Shown here piece by piece: positions 1 through 9,213 of a stretch of DNA of 50,195 nucleotides. Position numbers and translations under genes: made by a program. Each line of letters opens with the position of its first letter. The stretch's first letter is position 1. Source of the stretch: Candidatus Campbelliibacteriota bacterium (GTDB lineage: Bacteria; Patescibacteriota; Minisyncoccia; Phycocordibacterales; CSBR16-193); NCBI GenBank assembly GCA_007125155.1, contig SLDR01000003.1, positions 1 to 50,195 of the forward strand, read 5' to 3'. Below the pieces are notes generated by a model, which saw nothing but the letters and a program-made list of their open reading frames with translations, had not been told where the DNA came from and made no database searches.

Positions 1-193
1 TACGGCGATCGTCGTTAATTCTCGCTCGTCACCATACATGTAATGGTTTCGGGGTTACCAGGTAACCGCTTTTAATTTGTTTTGACGAGTATACTACACA
101 ATTTTTCGAATCGCAAGATTGAGGATCGGCCATCTTCGGCCTCGTTATTCCACTCTTTAAGAACCTCTATTTTTATGTTAATATGGCTTCATT

Positions 194-832
194 ATGATAA
201 TTACTTTCAGCGGATTGCAGACATTCAAGATACAGTTCGGTGATACGGTTATTTCCGTTAATCCGGCATCTAAGGAGTCAGTGAATTTCAAGCAACCTGC
301 CAGATTTGGGTCCGATATAACTTTGGTAAGCTTGGCGCATCCCGACTTTAACGGAGTCGATAACAATACCAAGAACGGCAAAACACCCTTTGTAATAGAA
401 GGTCCGGGTGAGTACGAGATAAAAGACATAACGGTTACGGGAATAAGTTCACCGGCTAATTATGAGGGCCGGAATTTCAATACGATATATACGATGAGAT
501 TGGAACAGATGAACCTTTGTTTTTTGGGAGCTCTCAATAGCATTGATCTGTCTTCGGATGTTTTTGAGAAGATCGGCGGGATCGATGTCTTGTTCGTTCC
601 CATAGCGGGAGGTAACGTTCTGGATCCGGCTGATGCCTACAAGCTTTCGATCAAACTTGAGGCCAAATTTGTCATCCCTTGTCATTACACCAAGATCGAA
701 GAAAGTTGTGTCTCCGAACTATTGAAGGAGAGCGGAGAGGATGAGATGGATCCGATCGATAAATTGACCTTTAAAAAGAAGGATCTGGAAGGGAAGAATG
801 CGGAGATAAAAGTTCTTTCACCATTAAAATAA
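194..832 (+). CDS. MBL-fold metallo-hydrolase (UlaG-like)
   Basis: 212-aa ORF with a degenerate MBL/UlaG-like pattern (ITFSGLQTFKIQFGD..., SLAHPDFN, GPGEYEI, DVLFVPIAGG, IPCHY). Confidence 0.75.
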   Translation: MIITFSGLQTFKIQFGDTVISVNPASKESVNFKQPARFGSDITLVSLAHPDFNGVDNNTKNGKTPFVIEGPGEYEIKDITVTGISSPANYEGRNFNTIYTMRLEQMNLCFLGALNSIDLSSDVFEKIGGIDVLFVPIAGGNVLDPADAYKLSIKLEAKFVIPCHYTKIEESCVSELLKESGEDEMDPIDKLTFKKKDLEGKNAEIKVLSPLK

Positions 833-839
833 AAGAATC

Positions 840-1313
840 ATGTTCTCATTGTTAGAGCGGTTGCGAAAAAAACCCAAGGGAACCAGAAAGATGATAGCTT
901 TAGGTATGTCCGTTGGATTTACGGCTTTCATATTTATATTCTGGATCTCCGGTAGTTATATTCAAGGTGTCTCGGTATCAAAGGACAGGTCGGGAGGAGA
1001 ACCCAGTCCGTTTAGTGTCTTAAGTCGATATACCAATGAATTCCTTGCCGAGGCCGGTAGTGTGATAACGGGCGCAAGGTCCCTTTTTGATGAAATTGGA
1101 TTTCACCAAACCGAGACATATCAAACCGAGGGTCTTTTGGATGATGAAGAGGATGAAATTTTTACAAAACCTGAAGACCTCTATCAAGAACAGCCTGAGG
1201 ATGAAGATGTACCGGAAAGTATCGAGGAGGGAGAGGGTGCCGAATTGAGCGAGGTTGACGATGCGATCGAGGTTGATCCCGAGGAAGAGTACGTGGTGGA
1301 ATACGGTATTTGA
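840..1313 (+). CDS. Single-TM protein with strongly acidic C-terminal tail, unknown function
   Basis: ORF 8 bp after the preceding stop; one TM (MIALGMSVGFTAFIFIFWISGSYI) then an E/D-rich tail. Confidence 0.6.
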   Translation: MFSLLERLRKKPKGTRKMIALGMSVGFTAFIFIFWISGSYIQGVSVSKDRSGGEPSPFSVLSRYTNEFLAEAGSVITGARSLFDEIGFHQTETYQTEGLLDDEEDEIFTKPEDLYQEQPEDEDVPESIEEGEGAELSEVDDAIEVDPEEEYVVEYGI

Positions 1314-1374
1314 AGATGAAAGTGGCGATCATTAGGTTTTATTTGTTATACTTTTGGTCTCATTACATTTATAC

Positions 1375-3846
1375 ATGAAAAACAAGAATAAAAAGAACAA
1401 AGACGAAAAGAACATACCCCCGGAAGGAAGGAGTGTTATTCCCCATAACATAGTCACGGAAATGAAAGATTCTTATCTTGACTATGCGATGTCGGTCATA
1501 ACTTCCAGGGCTTTGCCCGATGTAAGAGACGGTTTAAAGCCGGTTCATAGACGTATTCTTTATGCCGCTCATAACATGAACCTGACCGCCGGAGGCAAAT
1601 TCAGAAAGTCGGCCGCGATCGTCGGTGAAGTATTGGGAAACTATCATCCCCATGGAGATTCATCGGTCTATGACGCTCTTGTAAAGATGGCACAGCCTTT
1701 TACTTACAGGTACCCTCTGATAATAGGTCAGGGAAATTTCGGTTCCGTAGACGGGGATTCTCCTGCGGCCATGAGGTATACGGAGGCTAAGATGTCAAAG
1801 TTGTCCGGCGAGATGCTCAAGGATATCGAAAAGGAGACCGTTGGATGGCGCTCAAATTATGATGGAACAAAAAAGGAACCCGTTGTCTTGCCGACCACTT
1901 TCCCCAATCTGCTTGCAAACGGGACTTTGGGTATAGCGGTCGGAATGGCAACAAACATTCCTCCCAACAATATCCGCGAGATCGCCGATGCCATAATTCA
2001 TATGGTCAATGACCCCAAGGCGTCCACTGAAGAACTGCTGGAGTTCGTTAAGGGTCCGGATTTTCCGACGGGCGGAGTGGCTTTTAATAAAAATGATATA
2101 CAGCAGGCGTACGCGACCGGTCGCGGAGGGATAACAACAAGAGGTCACGCTTCCATAGAGGAAGGAAGCGGGGGAGGAAGGTACATATTGATAACGTCAA
2201 TTCCATACAGGGTAAATAAAGCCGATCTGATCATGAAAATAGCGGATCTCGTAAAGAATAAGAGGATCGAGGGAATAAAAGGATTGAGAGACGAGTCCGC
2301 CAAGGACATTCGTGTCGTCGTTGAGCTTAAAGGTACGGCTCATCCGCAGACGGTTCTGAATGCTTTGTACAAACACACTTCTTTGGAAGATACTTTTTAT
2401 GTGAATATGGTGGCATTGGTCAACGGGGTTCCTCAAACACTTTCTCTTAAGGGTGTACTGGAGCAATTCATATCCCATCGGTTCGAGGTGATAAGAAGAA
2501 GAACGGAGTTCGATCTTAACAAGGCTCGTGACAAGGAACATATTCTTTTGGGTTTGAAAAGAGCTCTTGATCACATAGATAAGATAATAAAGCTGATCAA
2601 GTCATCAAAAGATACAAAGGTGGCCCATTCGAATTTAATGAAGGAGTTCAAATTCTCTGATAGACAGGCGACCGCAATACTTGAAATGCGTCTTCAGAAG
2701 CTGGCCGGTTTGGAGAGAAAGAAGATAGAGGATGACCTTAAGAACACCCAAATACTTATAAAGAAACTGGAAGCCATACTTAAAAGCCCCAAGAAGGTCC
2801 GTTCCATAATCATCTCGGAAACAAAAGAGATAGCGGAAAAGTTCGGTGATGAAAGACTTACCACGATCTCTCCCAACAGTGTCGGATCATTTTCGACCGA
2901 AGATCTTATACCCGATGAGGAGAATGTTCTCGTAATGACCGCCGGTGGGTATATCAAGAGGACCAGCCCTCAGGAGTATCGTACTCAAAAAAGAGGAGGA
3001 ATCGGGGTTATTGACCTAAACACCAAGGAAGAGGATTTTGTTACAACGTTTTTGACGGCCACCACTCACAGTGATGTTCTATTCTTCTCCAATGCCGGTA
3101 AGGTCTATAAACTGAAGATGTACGAGATACCCGAAGGAAGAAGATCGACAAAAGGCAAATCGATCATGAATTTTCTTCCTCTCGCCTCCGATGAAAAGAT
3201 AAGCTCGGTCCTCGCCATGCCCAGTGATATCAAAAAAGAGGAAGATTATGCTGTATTCATGGTAACTAAACACGGAACGGCAAAGAAGGTGAAGGCGCGC
3301 GATTTTTATGAGGTTCGAAGAAGCGGATTGATAGCGATAAAATTGAATAAGAAAGACAGTCTGGTCTCGTCATCTTTTATCGGACCGAAAGACACCGCGG
3401 TTATAACGACGTCAAAGGGCCAGACAATAAGATTCAAGTCCAAAGATATCCGTCTTATGGGACGTGCCGCCGTAGGCGTGCGCGCAGTGAGGCTGAAAAC
3501 GAGCGATGTCGTCATAAGTGCGGATGTTGCACGACAGGGATATAAAGATCCCGTGTTGCTGGTATTGACAAAAAAAGGTTACGGTAAAAAGACATCACTC
3601 TCTGAATATAAAGTGCAAAAAAGGGGAGGGTCCGGAATAAAGACAGCCTCCGTCACCGATAAGACGGGAGCTATCATTGTTGCGCGGGTGGTTGAGGAAG
3701 AGCGCGAGTTGATAGCGGTTTCCAAGAAATGTAACGTGATCAGACTGACCGTTGAGGAGGTGCCCAGATTGGGTAGACAGACACAGGGAGTTAGGATAAT
3801 GAAGCTCAGACAAGGCGATTCTTTGGCCGCCGGTGTTTGTTTTTGA
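1375..3846 (+). CDS. gyrA: DNA gyrase subunit A
   Basis: [62 protein letters not shown] and C-terminal GyrA-box-like repeats. ATG at 1375 preferred over the TTG at 1354. Confidence 0.97.
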   Translation: MKNKNKKNKDEKNIPPEGRSVIPHNIVTEMKDSYLDYAMSVITSRALPDVRDGLKPVHRRILYAAHNMNLTAGGKFRKSAAIVGEVLGNYHPHGDSSVYDALVKMAQPFTYRYPLIIGQGNFGSVDGDSPAAMRYTEAKMSKLSGEMLKDIEKETVGWRSNYDGTKKEPVVLPTTFPNLLANGTLGIAVGMATNIPPNNIREIADAIIHMVNDPKASTEELLEFVKGPDFPTGGVAFNKNDIQQAYATGRGGITTRGHASIEEGSGGGRYILITSIPYRVNKADLIMKIADLVKNKRIEGIKGLRDESAKDIRVVVELKGTAHPQTVLNALYKHTSLEDTFYVNMVALVNGVPQTLSLKGVLEQFISHRFEVIRRRTEFDLNKARDKEHILLGLKRALDHIDKIIKLIKSSKDTKVAHSNLMKEFKFSDRQATAILEMRLQKLAGLERKKIEDDLKNTQILIKKLEAILKSPKKVRSIIISETKEIAEKFGDERLTTISPNSVGSFSTEDLIPDEENVLVMTAGGYIKRTSPQEYRTQKRGGIGVIDLNTKEEDFVTTFLTATTHSDVLFFSNAGKVYKLKMYEIPEGRRSTKGKSIMNFLPLASDEKISSVLAMPSDIKKEEDYAVFMVTKHGTAKKVKARDFYEVRRSGLIAIKLNKKDSLVSSSFIGPKDTAVITTSKGQTIRFKSKDIRLMGRAAVGVRAVRLKTSDVVISADVARQGYKDPVLLVLTKKGYGKKTSLSEYKVQKRGGSGIKTASVTDKTGAIIVARVVEEERELIAVSKKCNVIRLTVEEVPRLGRQTQGVRIMKLRQGDSLAAGVCF

Positions 3847-3906
3847 CACTTGACTTATACCCACATCATACCGTTTTGAGAACCGTCTTTGTGTTATAAT
3901 ACCAGC

Positions 3907-4443
3907 ATGTCGATTTTTCTTGATCCGAAAAAGGCTATAGAACCACTGAACATAATACCGGGTATGAATGTTGCCGACATCGGATGCGGTTCGGGTTATT
4001 ATACGTTCGCGGCCTCCGAAAAGATGGATAATGAGGGAAAGATATATGCTGTTGATGTCAGGAAGAATGTTTTAGAGAAACTTGCCGCCGACGCCAAGGA
4101 AAAGGGCGTATCGATAGTAGAGACGATATGGGGCAATGCCGAATTGGAGGGCGGAACGAAGATAGCGGATGAATTTGCCGATGCGGTCATAGCTTCAAAT
4201 ATTTTTTTTCAAGTTGACGATAAAAAGGCTCTGGTCAAGGAGCTTTTCAGGATAACAGGACCCGGAGGTAAGCTTCTGGTCATCGATTGGAGTGATTCAT
4301 TCGGTGGGTTAGGACCTCCTCAGGAGTATTTGGTATCTCCTGAGGAGATAAAGAGCATATGCCAATCGACCTCTTTTTATTTTGTGGAAGAGATCAAAGC
4401 GGGTGCTCATCATTACAAGCTGTTGTTCAAGAAGGTTCAATAA
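3907..4443 (+). CDS. Class I SAM-dependent methyltransferase
   Basis: Motif I VADIGCGSGYYTFAAS, then AVDVRKNVLEKL. ATG at 3907 lies 6 nt after a TATAAT. Confidence 0.85.
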   Translation: MSIFLDPKKAIEPLNIIPGMNVADIGCGSGYYTFAASEKMDNEGKIYAVDVRKNVLEKLAADAKEKGVSIVETIWGNAELEGGTKIADEFADAVIASNIFFQVDDKKALVKELFRITGPGGKLLVIDWSDSFGGLGPPQEYLVSPEEIKSICQSTSFYFVEEIKAGAHHYKLLFKKVQ

Positions 4444-4452
4444 AATTTTTCC

Positions 4453-5766
4453 ATGTCTTCTTTAAAAGAAATGTCAACCTTTCAGCTTGTGGTAACGGGC
4501 ATCTTCGGTATTGCCGCTGTGGTGGCGACAGCCGTTTTTGCGCTTGCCAATTTCGGGGGTGATACCAGGTATTTGGTGTTTCTCGAACTTTGGGGATCGG
4601 TTGATGAGAAGGTCATGGAAGGGTGGCTTGAAGAAAACTTTTCGGATCATCCGGAACTAAGGGTAAACTACAAATATATTCCGGAAAGGAGGTTTGACGA
4701 AGAGCTTTTGGAGGCCATGTCGTTGGGGAGGGGTCCGGATATGGCGCTGATCTCTCAAGATCAGGTGACCAGGCATGAAAAAAGGATCGTGCGTATTCCT
4801 TTCAGTCATTATTCGGAACGTGACTTCAGGGATATTTTTACTCAGGCCGGCGAGGTTTTTATGGATCAGAAAGAAGGATTCATATACGGTTTGCCCGTAT
4901 TGGTTGATCCGTTGGTCATGTACTGGAACCGTACCTTCACCAGAGCATCCGGGTATCCTCGTCCTCCGGTTAGATGGGGTGATTTTGCCGACTTTGTTAC
5001 AGATAACGTAAGACAGGAAAGAAGGGACATCGTTGTCAGTGCTGCAGGATTGGGAGAATATGACAACATTGAACACTCCAAGGCCATATTGAGCACCCTG
5101 ATATTTCAAGCCGGTGGAAAGATAATTGACGGGAGACCCGAAAACTTCAAAGTTAATTTGTCCGACCGGTTCAATATGCCGGTAAGGCCCGCCGAATCGG
5201 CCCTTTTGTTTTATACGGACTTCTCCGACCCGGGAAGGCTTATATATACCTGGAACAGAAGAATGCCGAATTCTTTCAATGTTTTCGTTGATGAGAAAAT
5301 GGTTGTCTACTTCGGTATGAGTTCCGATTATGCCAGAATAAAGGAAGCAAATCCTTTTCTTGATTTTGACGTCGCCTTGGTTCCTGAAAATGAGAGCGGT
5401 TTAACTTCTTCTTACAGCAACGTCACGGGCCTGGTCATAATGCGTTCAACCAAAAATTTCCCCGCCGCTTTAAGGGCTATTGATCATATGGCGTCGGGTA
5501 ATTCCTTGAACATGCTCTCAGCGAGCCTCCAGGGGATACCTCCTTCCAGGAATGATCTTTTGGTGAGACCCGATACGGAGCGGTTTCAGTTGCCGGTCTT
5601 TTATGAAGCCGCCAGAAGATCGTTCAGTTGGGTCGATCCCTTTCCGGAAAGAACGGATGAGATATTTTCTGAGATGGTTGTAACAGTGGTCGATAGAGAT
5701 TCAGAGGTGTTCGATGCGGTCGAAAGAGCTCGTCGGCAACTTGAATCGTCATTAAGAGATCTTTGA
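4453..5766 (+). CDS. Extracellular solute-binding protein (family 1-like), N-terminally membrane anchored
   Basis: N-terminal TM, then SBP-like text (LSLGRGPDMALISQDQ, YGLPVLVDPLVMYWNR, FVDEKMVVYFGMSSD). No permease or ATPase gene nearby. Confidence 0.75.
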   Translation: MSSLKEMSTFQLVVTGIFGIAAVVATAVFALANFGGDTRYLVFLELWGSVDEKVMEGWLEENFSDHPELRVNYKYIPERRFDEELLEAMSLGRGPDMALISQDQVTRHEKRIVRIPFSHYSERDFRDIFTQAGEVFMDQKEGFIYGLPVLVDPLVMYWNRTFTRASGYPRPPVRWGDFADFVTDNVRQERRDIVVSAAGLGEYDNIEHSKAILSTLIFQAGGKIIDGRPENFKVNLSDRFNMPVRPAESALLFYTDFSDPGRLIYTWNRRMPNSFNVFVDEKMVVYFGMSSDYARIKEANPFLDFDVALVPENESGLTSSYSNVTGLVIMRSTKNFPAALRAIDHMASGNSLNMLSASLQGIPPSRNDLLVRPDTERFQLPVFYEAARRSFSWVDPFPERTDEIFSEMVVTVVDRDSEVFDAVERARRQLESSLRDL

Positions 5767-5770
5767 TGTC

Positions 5771-6178
5771 ATGCTTATAAGATCAAAATTTTTTGAATAT
5801 TTATTTATTTCAATACCGGTACTTTCGACCCCTTTTGTTCTACGGGCCCAAAATCCGCTGGTTCCTTGCGAGGATGGTTGTAATTTTTGTGATCTTGTTC
5901 AGCTTGGCTGGAACATTGTTCATTTTATCGCCTGGATAGTAATTCCTCTGGCCGCAATTGCGTTCGCTTGGGCCGGCTTTTTATATCTTACATCCGGAGG
6001 AAGTCAGGATAAGATAAGCAGAGCTCATTCAGTATTCAAAAAGGTGGCTATCGGACTTATTTTTGCTCTTGCCGCTTATTTGATCGTTCATATGATAATT
6101 GTCGGTTTGACAAGATACGATACCGTTGAAGGCATAACGGGAGAATGTCCTCCCCTAACAAGGTGGACGCCTTTTTAA
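5771..6178 (+). CDS. VirB2/TrbC-like pilin-type membrane protein (P1)
   Basis: Signal/TM plus two TMs with loop AGFLYLTSGGSQDKISRAHSVFKKVAIGLIFAL. Confidence 0.6.
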   Translation: MLIRSKFFEYLFISIPVLSTPFVLRAQNPLVPCEDGCNFCDLVQLGWNIVHFIAWIVIPLAAIAFAWAGFLYLTSGGSQDKISRAHSVFKKVAIGLIFALAAYLIVHMIIVGLTRYDTVEGITGECPPLTRWTPF

Positions 6179-6192
6179 TCGTTAATTCTTAA

Positions 6193-6585
6193 ATGAATGT
6201 GAAAAAAATAAATACCATCTTGATCAATTTCCGTCATGCATACTATTCGGTCTTGGTTTCTTTGTTGGTCATTAATACATTTCCGGCTTTGGTTTCGGCT
6301 CAAGGAACCAATCCGCCGGGTTCTATGAATCCTTTGACGGTGGACAGTTTTTATGAGTTCATTAAAATGATCCTTCAGAACATCGTTGTTCCGATCGGAG
6401 GCCTGATAGCGGTTATGGCCATAATTTATTCCGGATTTTTGTTTGTCACAGCCCAGGGCAATACGGAACAGCTCTCCAGAGCCAGATCGGCCTTTTTGTG
6501 GGCGGTCATAGGAGGTCTTATACTTTTGGGCGCCTGGCTTTTGGCTACAATGATAGAATCGACCATAGATCAGATAACACCGTGA
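6193..6585 (+). CDS. VirB2/TrbC-like pilin-type membrane protein (P2)
   Basis: SGFLFVTAQGNTEQLSRARSAFLWAVIGGLILLGAWLL; same layout as P1; signal-peptide-like N-terminus ending VSAQ. Confidence 0.6.
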   Translation: MNVKKINTILINFRHAYYSVLVSLLVINTFPALVSAQGTNPPGSMNPLTVDSFYEFIKMILQNIVVPIGGLIAVMAIIYSGFLFVTAQGNTEQLSRARSAFLWAVIGGLILLGAWLLATMIESTIDQITP

Positions 6586-6625
6586 GGTTGAATGTAGTCT
6601 GCAGAAAAAGATCCATATAATAATC

Positions 6626-7000
6626 ATGAACCGACTTTACTATTACTATATAATCCTGTGCGCTTATCTATTAACGGTTCCCGAGCCGGTCTTTGCTCAG
6701 GGAATGACATTCAGGGAATTTGTATTGACCACTATAAGACCCATAGTTAACAGCGTACTGGTCATTATGTATGCACTCTGTCTACTTCTTTTTCTCTGGG
6801 GATTGGCGAAGTTCATACTTAATGCGGGGGATGAGACGGAAAGAAGGAAAGGTAAGAGCTTTATGCTTTGGGGTTTGATAGCACTTTTGGTTTTGGCTGT
6901 ATTTTATGCGGTTGTTTATGTTGTGGCCGGTTCCTTCTTCGGTTTGACCTCGCCGGGTTATTTACCTGAAAGTGGAGGGTTTAATATTCCCAATTATTAG
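6626..7000 (+). CDS. Pilin-like small membrane protein, WGLxKF/NAGD subtype (P3)
   Basis: FLWGLAKFILNAGDETERRKGKSFMLWGLIALLVLAVF; signal-like N-terminus ending VFAQ. Confidence 0.55.
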   Translation: MNRLYYYYIILCAYLLTVPEPVFAQGMTFREFVLTTIRPIVNSVLVIMYALCLLLFLWGLAKFILNAGDETERRKGKSFMLWGLIALLVLAVFYAVVYVVAGSFFGLTSPGYLPESGGFNIPNY

Positions 7001-7018
7001 TTTAAAGGTAAAGGTATT

Positions 7019-7300
7019 ATGAATACTTTAGATGACATCCTTATTCTTTTCTGGAACCTTATCGATGGTCTTGTCGTTATCGTTGTGGCTTTGGGATTGG
7101 TGTTTTTTCTTTGGGGACTGGCCAAGTTCATTTTGAATGCCGGTGATGAAAAGGGGAGAGAGGCCGGGAAACAGGTGATGTTCTGGGGTATCATAGCTCT
7201 TTTCGTTATGATATCTGTTTGGGGTATAATTAATTTTCTTCAGTCGGCAATTTTCGGCAATGGAGGAATAGAGGATCCTTGGGATATTCCGAGTATCTGA
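7019..7300 (+). CDS. Pilin-like small membrane protein, WGLxKF/NAGD subtype (P4)
   Basis: FLWGLAKFILNAGDEKGREAGKQVMFWGIIALFVMISVWGIINFL; two TMs, no obvious signal peptide. Confidence 0.55.
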   Translation: MNTLDDILILFWNLIDGLVVIVVALGLVFFLWGLAKFILNAGDEKGREAGKQVMFWGIIALFVMISVWGIINFLQSAIFGNGGIEDPWDIPSI

Positions 7301-7414
7301 AATTTAACCCCGAGTCCCAACTTATCCCCATATTAATTGATTATTTGAGGAAATCTATTATCATTATAACTAAGCCTTAAAAGCTTATTTATTAATAGTT
7401 TATTATAAACATAT

Positions 7415-7768
7415 ATGAAAAAGTTGTATTTAACTTTGAGTGTTGTCGGGTTTGTGGCCCTGACCCCCATGGTGGCAAGCGCTATAGTCGAAGGCGGATT
7501 TGATGGTCTTATACAGAACATCTTGGCGATCCTGGATCTTATAGTGATCCTCATAATCGCTCTTGCACTTGTATTCTTCCTTTGGGGAGTCGCAAAGTTC
7601 ATATTGAACGCAGGAGATCCGGAAGAACAGAACAAAGGAAAGAGCATAATGTTCTGGGGAATAATAGCACTCTTTGTAATGGTGGCCGTTTGGGGACTTG
7701 TAAACTTCCTTGAGGACGCACTGGTCGGACCCGGAACCGTTACACCTCCGGAAACCCCGGGTAAATAG
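7415..7768 (+). CDS. Pilin-like small membrane protein, WGLxKF/NAGD subtype (P5)
   Basis: Signal peptide MKKLYLTLSVVGFVALTPMVASA, then FLWGVAKFILNAGDPEEQNKGKSIMFWGIIALFVMVAVWGLVNFL. Confidence 0.6.
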   Translation: MKKLYLTLSVVGFVALTPMVASAIVEGGFDGLIQNILAILDLIVILIIALALVFFLWGVAKFILNAGDPEEQNKGKSIMFWGIIALFVMVAVWGLVNFLEDALVGPGTVTPPETPGK

Positions 7769-7785
7769 TATCGTTTGAGAATCCT

Positions 7786-7810
7786 GAACCTTGATCATTC
7801 ATCAAGGTTC
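7786..7810 (+). other. Intercistronic hairpin between P5 and P6
   Basis: GAACCTTGAT-CATTC-ATCAAGGTTC, perfect 10-bp stem (11 bp with flanking T/A), no downstream T-run. Confidence 0.7.
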
Positions 7811-7843
7811 AAATCAAGCAATGTGAAGGTGTTTTGTTGAAAT

Positions 7844-8107
7844 ATGGATATAACAGATATTCTAAATGCGATCAATCGGCAGATACTCAACCCGATCATA
7901 TTCCTTCTTTTCTTTTTAGCCTCAATCTACTTCGTCTGGGGATTGATTAAGTTCCTGGCGAATTCCGACAGCGATGAAGCGCGGACAGAAGGTAAGAGCC
8001 ATATGGTTTGGGGAATTGTCGGGATGATAATCATGGTAAGTGCTTATGCGATCCTCGCACTGGTTACACGCTCGTTTGGAGTTGATATGCCTTTTGAATC
8101 GCAATAG
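7844..8107 (+). CDS. Pilin-like small membrane protein, WGLxKF subtype (P6)
   Basis: YFVWGLIKFLANSDSDEARTEGKSHMVWGIVGMIIMVSAYAIL. Confidence 0.55.
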   Translation: MDITDILNAINRQILNPIIFLLFFLASIYFVWGLIKFLANSDSDEARTEGKSHMVWGIVGMIIMVSAYAILALVTRSFGVDMPFESQ

Positions 8108-8140
8108 AATCCAATTGACACCTTTTGAAGGTAAAGAGAT

Positions 8141-8182
8141 GTAAAAAACAAGATCCGGCGTACGGCGGATCTTGTTTTTTAC
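8141..8182. terminator. Bidirectional intrinsic terminator
   Basis: GTAAAAAACAAGATCCG-GCGTACGG-CGGATCTTGTTTTTTAC, perfect 17-bp inverted repeat with A/T tracts, between convergent genes. Confidence 0.85.
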
Positions 8183-8241
8183 CGGTTTAGCGCCTCGGTT
8201 ACTTTTGAGCGATATGAAAATGGGATAATATTGAAAGTATA

Positions 8242-8269
8242 ATACGGCGAAGGGATCCCTTCGCCGTAT
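8242..8269. terminator. 28-bp perfect palindrome at the 3' end of a minus-strand gene (probable terminator)
   Basis: ATACGGCGAAGGGATCCCTTCGCCGTAT; no strong T-tract on the minus strand. Confidence 0.5.
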
Positions 8270-8277
8270 CAAAAGAT

Positions 8278-9063
8278 CTAAGGATGACCTTGGGTCCACG
8301 CCCAGATCACCAGTGCCGTCTCAAAGTAGTCGACACTCCGGTATTGCAGGCGTAACGGCCTGCTTTCCACCGGCCGGGTTTTTTCTGAGGGGTATATACC
8401 GAGGTGTCTACTTCGGTTCATTACCTCCAGTTTCCCCGGGAATGACACAGGTTCTATCCTGTAATAATTCCCCCGGGGTGGAACCGGGATTGTTATTACA
8501 GGCGACCACGATTCGTGGTCTATGATGTCGGCGTAAACCACCCTCAGGTTCCAGATCTCACCTCTGTCTTGCCTTTCGACAAGGTCCCGAGGTGGTTCGG
8601 GGTCTTCGAGGAACTTGAACAGTTCGCTCCTCGGTACTTCTCCCAAATACGGTCGGTATTCAGGATATCTTTCCGGTTCAGGGATCTTTTCGATAACATA
8701 GATCCCTATGACCAGGATTAGCGCGGGAGCGATCAACCATTTTGCCCATCTGGGTCCGAACATGAAGAGTAGGGCAATGGCAAGGACCGTTATTTGGATG
8801 GGCCAAAAGACCTCGACTTCCCACAACCAATTCCATAATTGGGGATGCAATTCCCTGGTTAGTAAAACTAACAAGAGATAACACCCCAATACGACCAAAA
8901 GCGTTGCTTTGGCCGCAAGAAACTCGGCAATTCCTGAAGTGCCGGGTATGGATTCGGTGACACCGTTACTCTCTGAGATCCTCTTGGCTATTTTTATTAA
9001 CACCAAGAGGATCAACGTCATCGGTAAAATGAGTCCAATTGCGATCATTATGTAGTGCATCAT
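8278..9063 (-). CDS. Multi-TM membrane protein with C-terminal soluble domain, unknown function
   Basis: 261 aa; AAGGAGG SD at 9070-9076; three or more TM segments then a ~130-aa soluble region. Confidence 0.6.
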   Translation of the reverse strand: MMHYIMIAIGLILPMTLILLVLIKIAKRISESNGVTESIPGTSGIAEFLAAKATLLVVLGCYLLLVLLTRELHPQLWNWLWEVEVFWPIQITVLAIALLFMFGPRWAKWLIAPALILVIGIYVIEKIPEPERYPEYRPYLGEVPRSELFKFLEDPEPPRDLVERQDRGEIWNLRVVYADIIDHESWSPVITIPVPPRGNYYRIEPVSFPGKLEVMNRSRHLGIYPSEKTRPVESRPLRLQYRSVDYFETALVIWAWTQGHP

Positions 9064-9173
9064 CTGTGCCCTCCTTCCTTTAAGTTTAAAAAGTTCTACC
9101 GGTTAAATAGTAAAATAATTTGCCGGTTTAGTCAACTTATTTCGCACAGCATCCAGATTTTTTTAAAATAGAA

Positions 9174-9201
9174 AAAGGCCGATATTAGAATATCGGCCTT
9201 T
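9174..9201 (-). terminator. Intrinsic terminator downstream of the SPFH-like gene
   Basis: 12-bp stem AAAGGCCGATAT/ATATCGGCCTTT, 4-nt loop, T-tract on the minus strand. Confidence 0.8.
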
Positions 9202-9213
9202 GAACACAAGACA

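Noticed and set aside
1-60. Match between the left edge (tcgctcgt) and the reverse complement of the right-edge repeat
   Set aside because: Only 8 nt, insufficient to suggest circularity or terminal inverted repeats.
1354-1374. TTG start for gyrA at 1354
   Set aside because: It sits directly after a probable -10 (TATACT, 1347-1352), so it would be barely or not transcribed; ATG 1375 gives a normal start.
4359-5109. ORFs 4359..4562 +, 4657..5109 - and 4775..5011 + overlapping the methyltransferase and solute-binding protein genes
   Set aside because: They overlap longer, recognisable coding frames and have no initiation signals.
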